NCBI GenBank assembly: GCA_003140935.1
Contig: PLLJ01000026.1
Span: forward strand, 1 to 56,572
DNA from: Candidatus Omnitrophota bacterium
Lineage (GTDB): Bacteria > Omnitrophota > Omnitrophia > Omnitrophales > Aquincolibacteriaceae
Direction: 5' to 3'
Length of the DNA: 56,572 nucleotides
Shown here one piece after another: positions 16,346 to 27,390 of this stretch. Both the position numbers and the translations under genes were made by a program. Position 1 is the first letter of the stretch, and every line of letters starts with the position of its first letter. Under the pieces are notes generated by a model, which ran no database searches, was not told the origin of the DNA, and saw nothing but the letters and a program-made list of their open reading frames with translations.

Positions 16346-18409
16346 TTAAAGCTTTGCTTCGGCCGCCGCCTGGGATTCGGCTTCCGAAGTGTCGCGGTGC
16401 TGAAACATTTTTTGATTGATGAGTTCTTGGTCGCACTTGGTACAGAATTCATGTTCGCCGGCGAGATAACCGTGTGTCGGGCAGATCGAGAATGTCGGCG
16501 TGATGGTGATATAAGGGATCCGGTAACCCTCCAGCGCGCGTTTGACGAGTTTTTTGCAGGCCTCCGCACTCGACATGCGTTCGCCCATATAAAGATGCAG
16601 CACGGTCCCGCCGGTGTAGCGACGCTGCAACGCCTCTTGCCGGCCCAGGGCCTCGAACGGATCGTCCGTGAAAGCCGCCGGAAGTTGCGAGGAATTCGTG
16701 TAATAAGGGCGCTCCGCCGTGCCGGCGTGAAGGATGTCCGGAAAACGTTTGATATCTTCTTTGGCAAATCGATAGGTGGCGCCTTCGGCGGGCGTGGCCT
16801 CGAGGTTATAAAGATGGCCCGTCTCCTCCTGGAAGGCCACGATGCGTGCGCGGATATGATCCAGCATCTTGAGAGCAAACTCAAAGCCCGCTTGCGTCGT
16901 GATGTTTTCTTTCCCGCCTGTGAAGTTTCGGATGCATTCGTTGATCCCGTTAACACCGATCGTGGAAAAGTGGTTGCGCAGAGTCCCAAGATACCGTTTG
17001 GTGTACGGGAAAAGCCCGGCATCCATGTGCCTTTGAATGATCTTACGCTTGAGTTCAAGGCTTGTCTTGGCGATCTGGAGGAGGTTGTCGATCCTGCTGA
17101 AGAATGCGCCCTCGTCCCCTTTGGAGAGATAACCGATCCTGGCACAATTCAAAGTCACGACCCCAAGGGACCCCGTTTGTTCGGCGGACCCGAAAAGCCC
17201 GTTCCCGCGCTTAAGAAGTTCCCGCAGGTCAAGCTGGAGACGGCAACACATCGAACGGATCTGGTTGGGCTTAAGGTCGGAATTAAGGAAGTTCTGAAAG
17301 TACGGCAGTCCGTATTTAGCGGTCATCTCGAAAAGCGGCACACAATTCGGATGGTTCCAGTCAAAATCCGGTGTGATGTTATAAGTCGGTATCGGGAACG
17401 TAAAAACGCGTCCCTTGGCATCACCTCTCATCATCACCTCGATGTAGGCCCTGTTGATCATCGCCATTTCTTCCCCGAGATCTCCGTAGACAAAATCCAC
17501 TTCCTTGCCGCCGATGACCGGATGTTCGTTCTGGAGGTCCTCGGGACAGACCCAGTCGAACGTCACGTTCGTAAAGGGCGTCTGCGTGCCCCACCGGGAC
17601 GGAACGTTCAAGTTATAGATGAACTCCTGGATGCTCTGTTTCACGTCCTCATAAGGAAGCTTGTCGATCTTGATGAAGGGAGCGAGATAAGTATCGAAGG
17701 AAGAGAACGCTTGGGCGCCCGCCCATTCGTTTTGAAGCGTGCCGAGAAAATTCACCATCTGGCCGACCGCGGAGCTCAGATGTTTCGGCGGCGCGGATTC
17801 CACTTTGTCCGGCACGCCGTTAAATCCCTCGCGGATCAATGTCTTCAAAGACCAACCGGCGCAATAACCGGAAAGCATGTCCAGGTCGTGAATATGGACG
17901 TCCCCGTGACGGTGGGCATTGGCGACTTCCTCGGGATAGACATGAGAAAGCCAGTAGTTGGCGATCACTTTGCCGGAGATATTAAGGATCATGCCGCCGA
18001 GGGAATAACCTTGATTGGCATTCGCATTCACGCGCCAGTCAAGCTTATAGAGATATTCATTGACCGAAGAAGTGACATCCACCACGGTCTTCTTGTCCCG
18101 CCGCAATTTCTTGTGCTGCTCACGATAGATAATGTAAGCGCGGGCGGTCTTGAGATGGTTGGAGGAGATCAGGACCTGCTCCGCAATGTCCTGGATCTTT
18201 TCGATGTCGAGAAAGCCCGGGGAGTAACGGTTATCAATGACTTTGACCACTTCCAAGGTCAAAATCTGAGCCTCCGCGCCGTCGTATTCTCCCGTCGCCT
18301 GTCCTGCTTTGACAATCGCGTTATAGATCTTGGCGCCATCGAAAGAAACGATGGAACCGTCGCGTTTACGGATGCTGGTGATCTTCCTGGAAAGGAATTG
18401 TTCTGCCAT
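16346..18409 (-). CDS. nrdD: Anaerobic ribonucleoside-triphosphate reductase, large part (NrdD)
   Basis: 687 residues. It makes deoxynucleotides from ribonucleoside triphosphates without oxygen. An N-terminal ATP-cone (IRKRDGSIVSFDGAKIYNAI) is followed by the ten-stranded reductase barrel with HGDVHIHDLDMLSGYCAGWS and RWGTQTPFTN. Near the C-terminus is the zinc site CPTHGYLAGEHEFCTKC. The protein then ends without the R-V-x-G-Y radical glycine, which is on the next gene. ATG 18409 has GAGGAG five bases upstream; a longer frame to 18445 is less likely. Two NrdR-type boxes lie 39-85 bp upstream, so the operon is probably repressed by NrdR when dNTPs are plentiful. Confidence 0.93.
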   Translation of the reverse strand: MAEQFLSRKITSIRKRDGSIVSFDGAKIYNAIVKAGQATGEYDGAEAQILTLEVVKVIDNRYSPGFLDIEKIQDIAEQVLISSNHLKTARAYIIYREQHKKLRRDKKTVVDVTSSVNEYLYKLDWRVNANANQGYSLGGMILNISGKVIANYWLSHVYPEEVANAHRHGDVHIHDLDMLSGYCAGWSLKTLIREGFNGVPDKVESAPPKHLSSAVGQMVNFLGTLQNEWAGAQAFSSFDTYLAPFIKIDKLPYEDVKQSIQEFIYNLNVPSRWGTQTPFTNVTFDWVCPEDLQNEHPVIGGKEVDFVYGDLGEEMAMINRAYIEVMMRGDAKGRVFTFPIPTYNITPDFDWNHPNCVPLFEMTAKYGLPYFQNFLNSDLKPNQIRSMCCRLQLDLRELLKRGNGLFGSAEQTGSLGVVTLNCARIGYLSKGDEGAFFSRIDNLLQIAKTSLELKRKIIQRHMDAGLFPYTKRYLGTLRNHFSTIGVNGINECIRNFTGGKENITTQAGFEFALKMLDHIRARIVAFQEETGHLYNLEATPAEGATYRFAKEDIKRFPDILHAGTAERPYYTNSSQLPAAFTDDPFEALGRQEALQRRYTGGTVLHLYMGERMSSAEACKKLVKRALEGYRIPYITITPTFSICPTHGYLAGEHEFCTKCDQELINQKMFQHRDTSEAESQAAAEAKL

Positions 18410-18447
18410 GATATCTCCTCTTTCTCTACCGTCTTTTATCGGCAATC

Positions 18448-18494
18448 AATCAATATATTGTAGTTTTTTTTTACTCAGATACCATATCTAGTAC
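18448..18494 (-). promoter_or_regulatory. Tandem NrdR-box-like operators upstream of nrdD
   Basis: On the minus strand two 16-mers resemble the NrdR consensus (ACAC-WAWATMTW-GTGT type). CTACAATATATTGATT lies at 18463-18448 and GTACTAGATATGGTAT at 18494-18479. By my count each agrees at about 12 of 16 positions with a full core. They are 31 bp apart, start to start, which is three helical turns and the spacing usual for NrdR box pairs. The proximal box contains TACAAT, a possible -10 element, so bound NrdR would block transcription. Confidence 0.72.
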
Positions 18495-18682
18495 AAACGA
18501 CGGCCAAACCGCCAAAAAGGCATTCCCTGTTTGATTTTTCAGAACTAGGTCAGAAGTGAACTTTTCTTTGCAAAGCTCCTTTAAAAAACGATGCCGCTAC
18601 GTCAAATATGGCCATTCATGATGCGTATCACTTGAAGACAACACTAAACGCCCCGTAAAAATTTAACAGAGATCAGGACAGC

Positions 18683-18697
18683 GGGAATACTATTCCC
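18683..18697. promoter_or_regulatory. Perfect 15-bp palindrome in intergenic region
   Basis: GGGAATA C TATTCCC is a perfect dyad in the middle of the 398-bp A+T-rich stretch between nrdD and the cytidylate-kinase-like gene. It could be a repressor operator. I cannot match it to a known regulator. The rest of this stretch, apart from the NrdR-like boxes, shows no gene or RNA I can support. Confidence 0.3.
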
Positions 18698-18807
18698 ATC
18701 ACAAATAAGTTTCAAGAGGAATTATCTTATTTTTTCTTGAGGAATCCCGGAATAAAATATTTTTTAAAAAAGAACTTGAAAAATGAAAATTTGCGTGAAA
18801 AAACAGC

Positions 18808-19521
18808 TCAGCAGGCCCCCGCCGCCTTATCCCGTATCATCTCGATCAAAAGCTTTGCGATCTCCTCGATCGGAACGCGGTCCGTATTAAAGGTCATGTC
18901 ATAAAGAAGCGGATCACGGATATCCGTGTGGAAAAAAGTCTTTACGAGTTCCGCCTTCGCCTTGTCTTTTTCTTCGATCCCCTGGCGGACCTTCTTTGCG
19001 TCGGGCCCGAACACAGGCATCATCCGCTTTATCCTCGATTCCATCGAAGCCTCAAGGCGGACTTGAATTCCAAGGGGAAGATCCCGCGTCAGGAATGTCG
19101 ACCCGCGCCCGACCAGGATCACTTTCCCGTGGAGAGCAAAAGTCCGCATGAGATGGAACATTTTTTTGATCACGAGGTCCTGCGAAGCCCCCCCGTAAAT
19201 AAACTGAGCTATCATATCCTCGGCGTGTGAATGATATTCGGTGCGTCGCAGAGATTCGACCATGTCCTTGAGCTTGGGATCCTGGGCGACCATTTGGCAA
19301 AGCTCCTGATTGCAAAGCTGCCAATCCTGAAATAAGGGCTCCGCATGAAGCTTTTGGATCTTTTCAGTAAGAAGCGTGGCAAGAGCCTGACCTCCTGCAC
19401 CGGCCTGCCGGGAAATAGCCACAAAAGGAAAGCATCCTTTCTTCGGATCGATCGCGGGACCGTTTTTTTCGTGGTAGTGAAGACTGTCGATGAATGACGC
19501 CAGCTTGTGGATCTCGGTCAT
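18808..19521 (-). CDS. Cytidylate-kinase-like family protein
   Basis: 237 residues. The start of the kinase fold, VAISRQAGAGGQALATLL near residue 32, is a P-loop variant found in the cytidylate-kinase-like family. A helical lid region follows, then VILVGRGSTFLT and VRLEASMESRIKRM. In this family the true phosphate acceptor is usually unknown. ATG 19521 has GGGAGG four bases upstream. The gene lies 65 bp downstream of the acetyl-CoA synthetase gene and may be the third gene of the fermentation operon. The C-terminus ends DKAAGAC. Confidence 0.75.
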   Translation of the reverse strand: MTEIHKLASFIDSLHYHEKNGPAIDPKKGCFPFVAISRQAGAGGQALATLLTEKIQKLHAEPLFQDWQLCNQELCQMVAQDPKLKDMVESLRRTEYHSHAEDMIAQFIYGGASQDLVIKKMFHLMRTFALHGKVILVGRGSTFLTRDLPLGIQVRLEASMESRIKRMMPVFGPDAKKVRQGIEEKDKAKAELVKTFFHTDIRDPLLYDMTFNTDRVPIEEIAKLLIEMIRDKAAGAC

Positions 19522-19586
19522 GGGACCTCCCTGTCTATCACTTTTGCGTAATCCGACAGCAGAACAACAGTCCGGTAAGAGGGAAT

Positions 19587-21725
19587 CTATTTCAAAATGA
19601 TCCGCGCGTCAATGACCCCGGCACCTTTTCCCTCGCCATAAACCATAAGAGGATTGATGTCAATTTCATCGATCTCAGGATGATCACAAGAAAGTTGGGA
19701 CAAACGCTTGAGACAATCCGCGATCGCTTCGAGATCCGCCGGCGGCTCGCCGCGCACGCCTTCCAAAAGCTTGACCGCCCGGATGCCCCGGATCATGTCA
19801 TGGGCGCTCAACTCGCGGATCGGCGCGACGCGGAACGTTACATCCTTCAAGGCTTCCACATAAATGCCCCCCAGCCCGAACATCAGGATCGGACCGAAGT
19901 GCGGGTCACGCTTCATGCCCAGGATCACTTCCCGGCCTTTGGGCGCCATACGCTGCATAAACACGCCGTCGATCTTGGCTTTGAGTCTTTCGCCCACCGC
20001 CATGATATCCCGGAATGCGTGCTGAACGTCATCCGCGGAATTCAGATTGAGACGAACGCCGCCCACATCGACCTTATGGATGATCTGTTGAGAAACCACT
20101 TTCATGACGACCGGGAAGCCGATCTTCACCGCCTGTTCCCACGCATCCTCCGTCGTACGCACGAAGGCCCACGGGATCACCGGAAATTCATAGGCGCTGA
20201 AGATCTCCATGGATTGATTGATGGGAAGAAATTTCTGTTTGTCTTTGCTGGCTTTTTCGATCACAGAATCCGCGGCCTGACGATTCACTTTGTAATGCTT
20301 CACTCCTGTCCGGGAACGATGCAGCCACTGCTGATACCGGTTCATGGCCGCCAACGCGCGCGCGGCATTTTCCGGAAACACATATTGCGGTATTTGTTTC
20401 TCCTTTAAGAGATTCGTGCCCGCTTCCACATCCGCGTGTCCCATAAAACAAGCGACGATTGTTTTGTCGGATTCTTTGTCTACATCGACAATGATCCTGG
20501 CCGTCGCTTCGGCCTCGGTCATCGCCTGGGGTGTCAAGAGCACCAAGACTCCGTCCACATTGGGTTCCGCGATGACACACCGGAGCGCGTGCTCATAGCG
20601 GTCATGCTGAGCATCCCCGATCACGTCGACCGGATTTGAAAAGTTCGAGGTCGGCGGAAGTTTTTCCTTGAGTTTCGCGACCGTCGCCGGGCTCATTTCG
20701 GCCATCTGAAGCCCGAACCTCACGCACGCGTCCGTCGCCATGATCCCCGGCCCGCCGGCATTCGTCACAATGGCCACACGATTTCCTTTCATCAAAGGCT
20801 GGTTCGCGAACACAATCGCGAGATCGAACATCTCCTGCGCCGACTCCATGCGCATGACGCCCGACTGCGCGAACACTGCATCATAGACCTCATCCGAGCC
20901 CATCAACGATCCGGTATGGGAACTCGCAGCCTTGGCACCCTGCGCCGTACGCCCGGATTTGATCACAAGGATCGGTTTTGTCTTGGCAATATCCCCGGTG
21001 ATCTCACGGGCCAGGCTGATGAATTCCTGTCCGTTGCCGATATCTTCAAGATACATCATGATCACATCGGTATTCGGATCGTCCTTCAAATATTGCAGGA
21101 TCTCAAGCTCGGTCACATCCACCTTATTGCCCAAACTGATCAGCTTGGACATGCCGATATTTTCACCCCGGGCATAATCCAAAAGTGCCGTCGCCAGGGC
21201 GCCGCTCTGAGAGACAAAAGCGATGTTGCCGTTATTCGGGATCGTACCGGAAAAACTGGCGTTCATGCAAATATCCGGCGCGTTATTAATAAGCCCAAGA
21301 CAATTCGGTCCCAGCACCGCCATCCCGTAAGAATCCGAGATGCGTTTGATCTCGCCTTCCAGACGGACACCTTCCCCGCCGATTTCGCGAAAACCCGCCG
21401 AGATCACGATGGCCGCCCGGGCCCCTTTTTTTGCGCAGGCCTCTAATTCCGCCGGCACTGCCGCACCCGGGATGATAAAGACCGCCATATCGATCGCTTC
21501 CGGAATTTCCGCAACGGTCGGAATACACTTCACCCCGAGCACATCATCGGCCTTGGGATTGACCGGATAGATCTTTCCTTTGTAACCTGTCTGAAGAAGG
21601 TTTTTGAGAATGGCGTAGCCGACCGCCTCCGGGCGCCGTGAGGCCCCCACCACCGCAATCACCTTGGGTTCAAACAATGCTTTCAGATCTTTCTTCCTGG
21701 GTGTCATCACAGCTTCTGCACTCAT
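19587..21725 (-). CDS. Acetyl-CoA synthetase (ADP-forming), fused alpha-beta
   Basis: About 712 residues. It converts acetyl-CoA + ADP + phosphate to acetate + ATP + CoA, saving energy by substrate-level phosphorylation. The N-terminal CoA-binding domain (IAVVGASRRPEAVGYAILKN) is followed by succinyl-CoA-ligase-like domains with SQSGALATALLD and the phosphohistidine motif SSHTGSLMGSDE. The C-terminal half is an ATP-grasp domain (GFPVVMKVVSQQIIHKVD, then MFGLGGIYVEALKDV). All five subdomains are on one chain. ATG 21725 has GGAG eight bases upstream and is preferred to the ATG two codons earlier. It follows pyruvate:ferredoxin oxidoreductase by 13 bp, so the two should form one pyruvate-to-acetate pathway. 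Confidence 0.92.
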   Translation of the reverse strand: MSAEAVMTPRKKDLKALFEPKVIAVVGASRRPEAVGYAILKNLLQTGYKGKIYPVNPKADDVLGVKCIPTVAEIPEAIDMAVFIIPGAAVPAELEACAKKGARAAIVISAGFREIGGEGVRLEGEIKRISDSYGMAVLGPNCLGLINNAPDICMNASFSGTIPNNGNIAFVSQSGALATALLDYARGENIGMSKLISLGNKVDVTELEILQYLKDDPNTDVIMMYLEDIGNGQEFISLAREITGDIAKTKPILVIKSGRTAQGAKAASSHTGSLMGSDEVYDAVFAQSGVMRMESAQEMFDLAIVFANQPLMKGNRVAIVTNAGGPGIMATDACVRFGLQMAEMSPATVAKLKEKLPPTSNFSNPVDVIGDAQHDRYEHALRCVIAEPNVDGVLVLLTPQAMTEAEATARIIVDVDKESDKTIVACFMGHADVEAGTNLLKEKQIPQYVFPENAARALAAMNRYQQWLHRSRTGVKHYKVNRQAADSVIEKASKDKQKFLPINQSMEIFSAYEFPVIPWAFVRTTEDAWEQAVKIGFPVVMKVVSQQIIHKVDVGGVRLNLNSADDVQHAFRDIMAVGERLKAKIDGVFMQRMAPKGREVILGMKRDPHFGPILMFGLGGIYVEALKDVTFRVAPIRELSAHDMIRGIRAVKLLEGVRGEPPADLEAIADCLKRLSQLSCDHPEIDEIDINPLMVYGEGKGAGVIDARIILK

Positions 21726-21738
21726 GGTCATATCTCCC

Positions 21739-25362
<3,624 letters not shown>

Positions 25363-25519
25363 TTTATGATTCCTTTGGGTTCGAGTTTTATGATGTCAAT
25401 TTTAAATGCGGACAAAAAACACCCGCAAAAAATACACGGGCGGCTCCGCATTTCGTACTGCGCGTCCTCCGGATATTCCAAATATGAGGTCTGGAACGAG
25501 GAACTTTGAAAGGCTTCGT

Positions 25520-25692
25520 AAGTCGTTCGTGAGCACGCTGATGGGGCTCTATCCTAAGCTTCACGACTTGTGAAAAGTATTGTATGATTTTATCCCATGA
25601 TTTTCAAGGACATTTCGCGTGATCGCGTACGGTGTAAGGCGCACGGCGCGCATCAAAACCTTTCGCCAGACACCGCACTCCGTACGCCTTAC
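25520..25692. repeat. Inverted repeats between nifJ and the divergent gene
   Basis: The 385-bp gap 25363-25747 holds two imperfect palindromes. AAGTCGT (25520-25526) pairs with ACGACTT (25563-25569). Further on, GTAAGGCG (25634-25641) pairs with CGCCTTAC (25685-25692), flanked by CGTACGG and CCGTACG. GTACGG-like pieces also occur in the miaB insertion and just upstream of nadE, so these may be members of a dispersed repeat family. They could also act as operators for the divergent promoters. No gene is visible in the gap. Confidence 0.45.
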
Positions 25693-25747
25693 AAAACTTT
25701 TCACCTCTAGGCTTGAATTGCTCATTCGAATTCATTAATATTCACCT

Positions 25748-26140
25748 ATGTCCCACGATACGATCCGTCTTCTTCAATTCATGGTCTGTAAAGACTTCGA
25801 ACCCGGCGAACAGGATTGCTACACCGCCAGCCTCGTCCGGAGCAACCTCCATGTGCCGTCCTTCCCCTACCATTTCGAAAAACTTTACGCTGTCACCTGT
25901 TGGCGCAAGGACAAAATGTTCCATAAAGAAGTGATCGAATATTCCACCGAAGACGGGGCGATCCTCAAAACGCCGCCCATGGACATTGAGCCCGTCACTT
26001 CAAGCGTCCTTTTCCGCTGGCACAAACACGCCTTCCCGCCGGACCTTGAGATCAAAGAGGACGGTCTGCTCCATATTCGCGTCATTTTGGACTGGAAAGT
26101 CAATTTCGAATCTTATCTCATGATCGAAAAACGGCCCTGA
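25748..26140 (+). CDS. Hypothetical protein, about 130 residues
   Basis: 130 residues, no signal peptide and no membrane span. The alternating hydrophobic pattern (RLLQFMVCKDF, EKLYAVTCWR, SVLFRWHKHAF, LHIRVILDWKV) suggests an all-beta fold. The size and order of strands recall small DUF6941-type proteins, but I see no diagnostic motif and do not claim the family. It starts at ATG 25748 without a clear ribosome-binding site and stops 10 bp before the antiporter-like gene, so the two are probably co-transcribed. Confidence 0.6.
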   Translation: MSHDTIRLLQFMVCKDFEPGEQDCYTASLVRSNLHVPSFPYHFEKLYAVTCWRKDKMFHKEVIEYSTEDGAILKTPPMDIEPVTSSVLFRWHKHAFPPDLEIKEDGLLHIRVILDWKVNFESYLMIEKRP

Positions 26141-26150
26141 GGACCGGCCC

Positions 26151-27389
26151 ATGACGCATCACGACTGGATCCCTGAATTTTGGATGGCCTTTCCTTTCAT
26201 CGGCCTTTTACTTTCGATCGCGATCATGCCGCTTGTGGCCGGAAAATTCTGGCGTTCGCTGAAAAACCAGGCCCTGATCGCGCTCCTCTTCTCTCTCCCC
26301 GTCCTTTTTTGGGGCTCGAAATATGCCCCGCATCTTTTAAGAGAAAACCTTAAGGATTATGTCTCGTTCGTGATCCTTCTGGCATCGCTCTATATCGTTT
26401 CCGGCGGAATCTGCCTTTCGGGCGGGCTCCTTAGCACTCCCGCGGCCAACACGCTTTTGCTGGGCGGCGGCGCACTCTTGTGTAATCTCATCGGGACCAC
26501 GGGAGCCAGCATGGTCTTGATCCGGCCGTTGCTCCGGGCCAACCAACACCGCAAGCATCACGCTCATCTGCCGATCTTTTTTACCTTCCTTGTCAGCAAC
26601 ATCGGCGGTCTGCTCACACCTCTCGGAGATCCTCCTCTTTTTCTTGGTTTTTTGAACGGCGTCCCTTTCTTTTGGACACTGAAGCTTTTTCCGGTGTGGC
26701 TTATGGCCGTTGCGATCCTGCTCGTGCTCTTTTATCTCACGGACAGGACGATCCTCGCTTGGGATAAAACTTCGCAACGCGCCCTACAGTCGTCGGAACC
26801 CGTCAAATTGAAAGGAAGGCGTAATATTCTCTGTTTTGCTGCGATCGTCGCGGCCGTTTTCATGCCGGTCCCCTATCGTGAGGTCGTCATGATCGCCGCT
26901 GTCCTGTTCTCTTTGCGCATCACGCCAAAAACATACCACCATGAGAATGGCTTCCATTATCATCCCATCTTCGAAGTGGCGATCATTTTCCTCGGGATCT
27001 TCATCACCATGGTACCGGCACTGGAACTCTTGAGGACGCGCGGCGCGGAGCTTGGCATCACGCAACCCTGGCAATTCTTTTGGGCGGCCGGCGGGTTCTC
27101 TTCTTTCCTCGACAATGCCCCGACGTACCTGACGTTCGCGGCCTTGGGGCAAGGCCTCGGGTTAAGCGGACCCTATATGAATATGCCGGAGAACCTGCTC
27201 CGTGCGATCAGCGTGGGGGCCGTCTTCTTCGGGGCCATGACCTATATCGGGAACGCGCCGAATTTCATGATCCGTTCGATCGCAAACCATTCGGGCTGGA
27301 AAATGCCGAGTTTCTTTGGCTATATGCTCTGGTCGGTGGGAATTCTGCTTCCGCTTTTCCTTCTGATCACGCTCCTTTTCTTCCGATAA
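26151..27389 (+). CDS. Na+/H+ antiporter or citrate-transporter-like membrane protein (CitMHS_2 type)
   Basis: 412 residues with eleven to twelve hydrophobic spans. Motifs of the ion-transporter superfamily are visible: LIGTTGASMVLIRPLL near residue 125, LVSNIGGLLTPLGDPPLF near 155, and a second-half counterpart GGFSSFLDNAPTYLTF near 315 with FFGAMTYIGNAPNFM near 365. The two N-x-G/D-N-A-P type motifs are inverted-repeat discontinuous helices that bind the ion. This group is annotated as sodium:proton antiporter or putative citrate transporter. ATG 26151 has GAGGA seven bases upstream. The gene ends one base before the stop of giant protein 1, which converges on it. Confidence 0.82.
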   Translation: MTHHDWIPEFWMAFPFIGLLLSIAIMPLVAGKFWRSLKNQALIALLFSLPVLFWGSKYAPHLLRENLKDYVSFVILLASLYIVSGGICLSGGLLSTPAANTLLLGGGALLCNLIGTTGASMVLIRPLLRANQHRKHHAHLPIFFTFLVSNIGGLLTPLGDPPLFLGFLNGVPFFWTLKLFPVWLMAVAILLVLFYLTDRTILAWDKTSQRALQSSEPVKLKGRRNILCFAAIVAAVFMPVPYREVVMIAAVLFSLRITPKTYHHENGFHYHPIFEVAIIFLGIFITMVPALELLRTRGAELGITQPWQFFWAAGGFSSFLDNAPTYLTFAALGQGLGLSGPYMNMPENLLRAISVGAVFFGAMTYIGNAPNFMIRSIANHSGWKMPSFFGYMLWSVGILLPLFLLITLLFFR

Positions 27390-27390
27390 A

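Noticed and set aside
16334..16346. Sequencing frameshift as the cause of the split nrdD
   Set aside because: The small gene has its own strong GGAGG, a good ATG and an 11-bp gap after a stop codon. Joining the frames would need to remove these features, so a real split is likelier.
16274..18463. Long plus-strand open frame (about 729 codons) opposite nrdD
   Set aside because: It is the antisense shadow of nrdD; its product has no recognisable domain and nrdD motifs are unambiguous.
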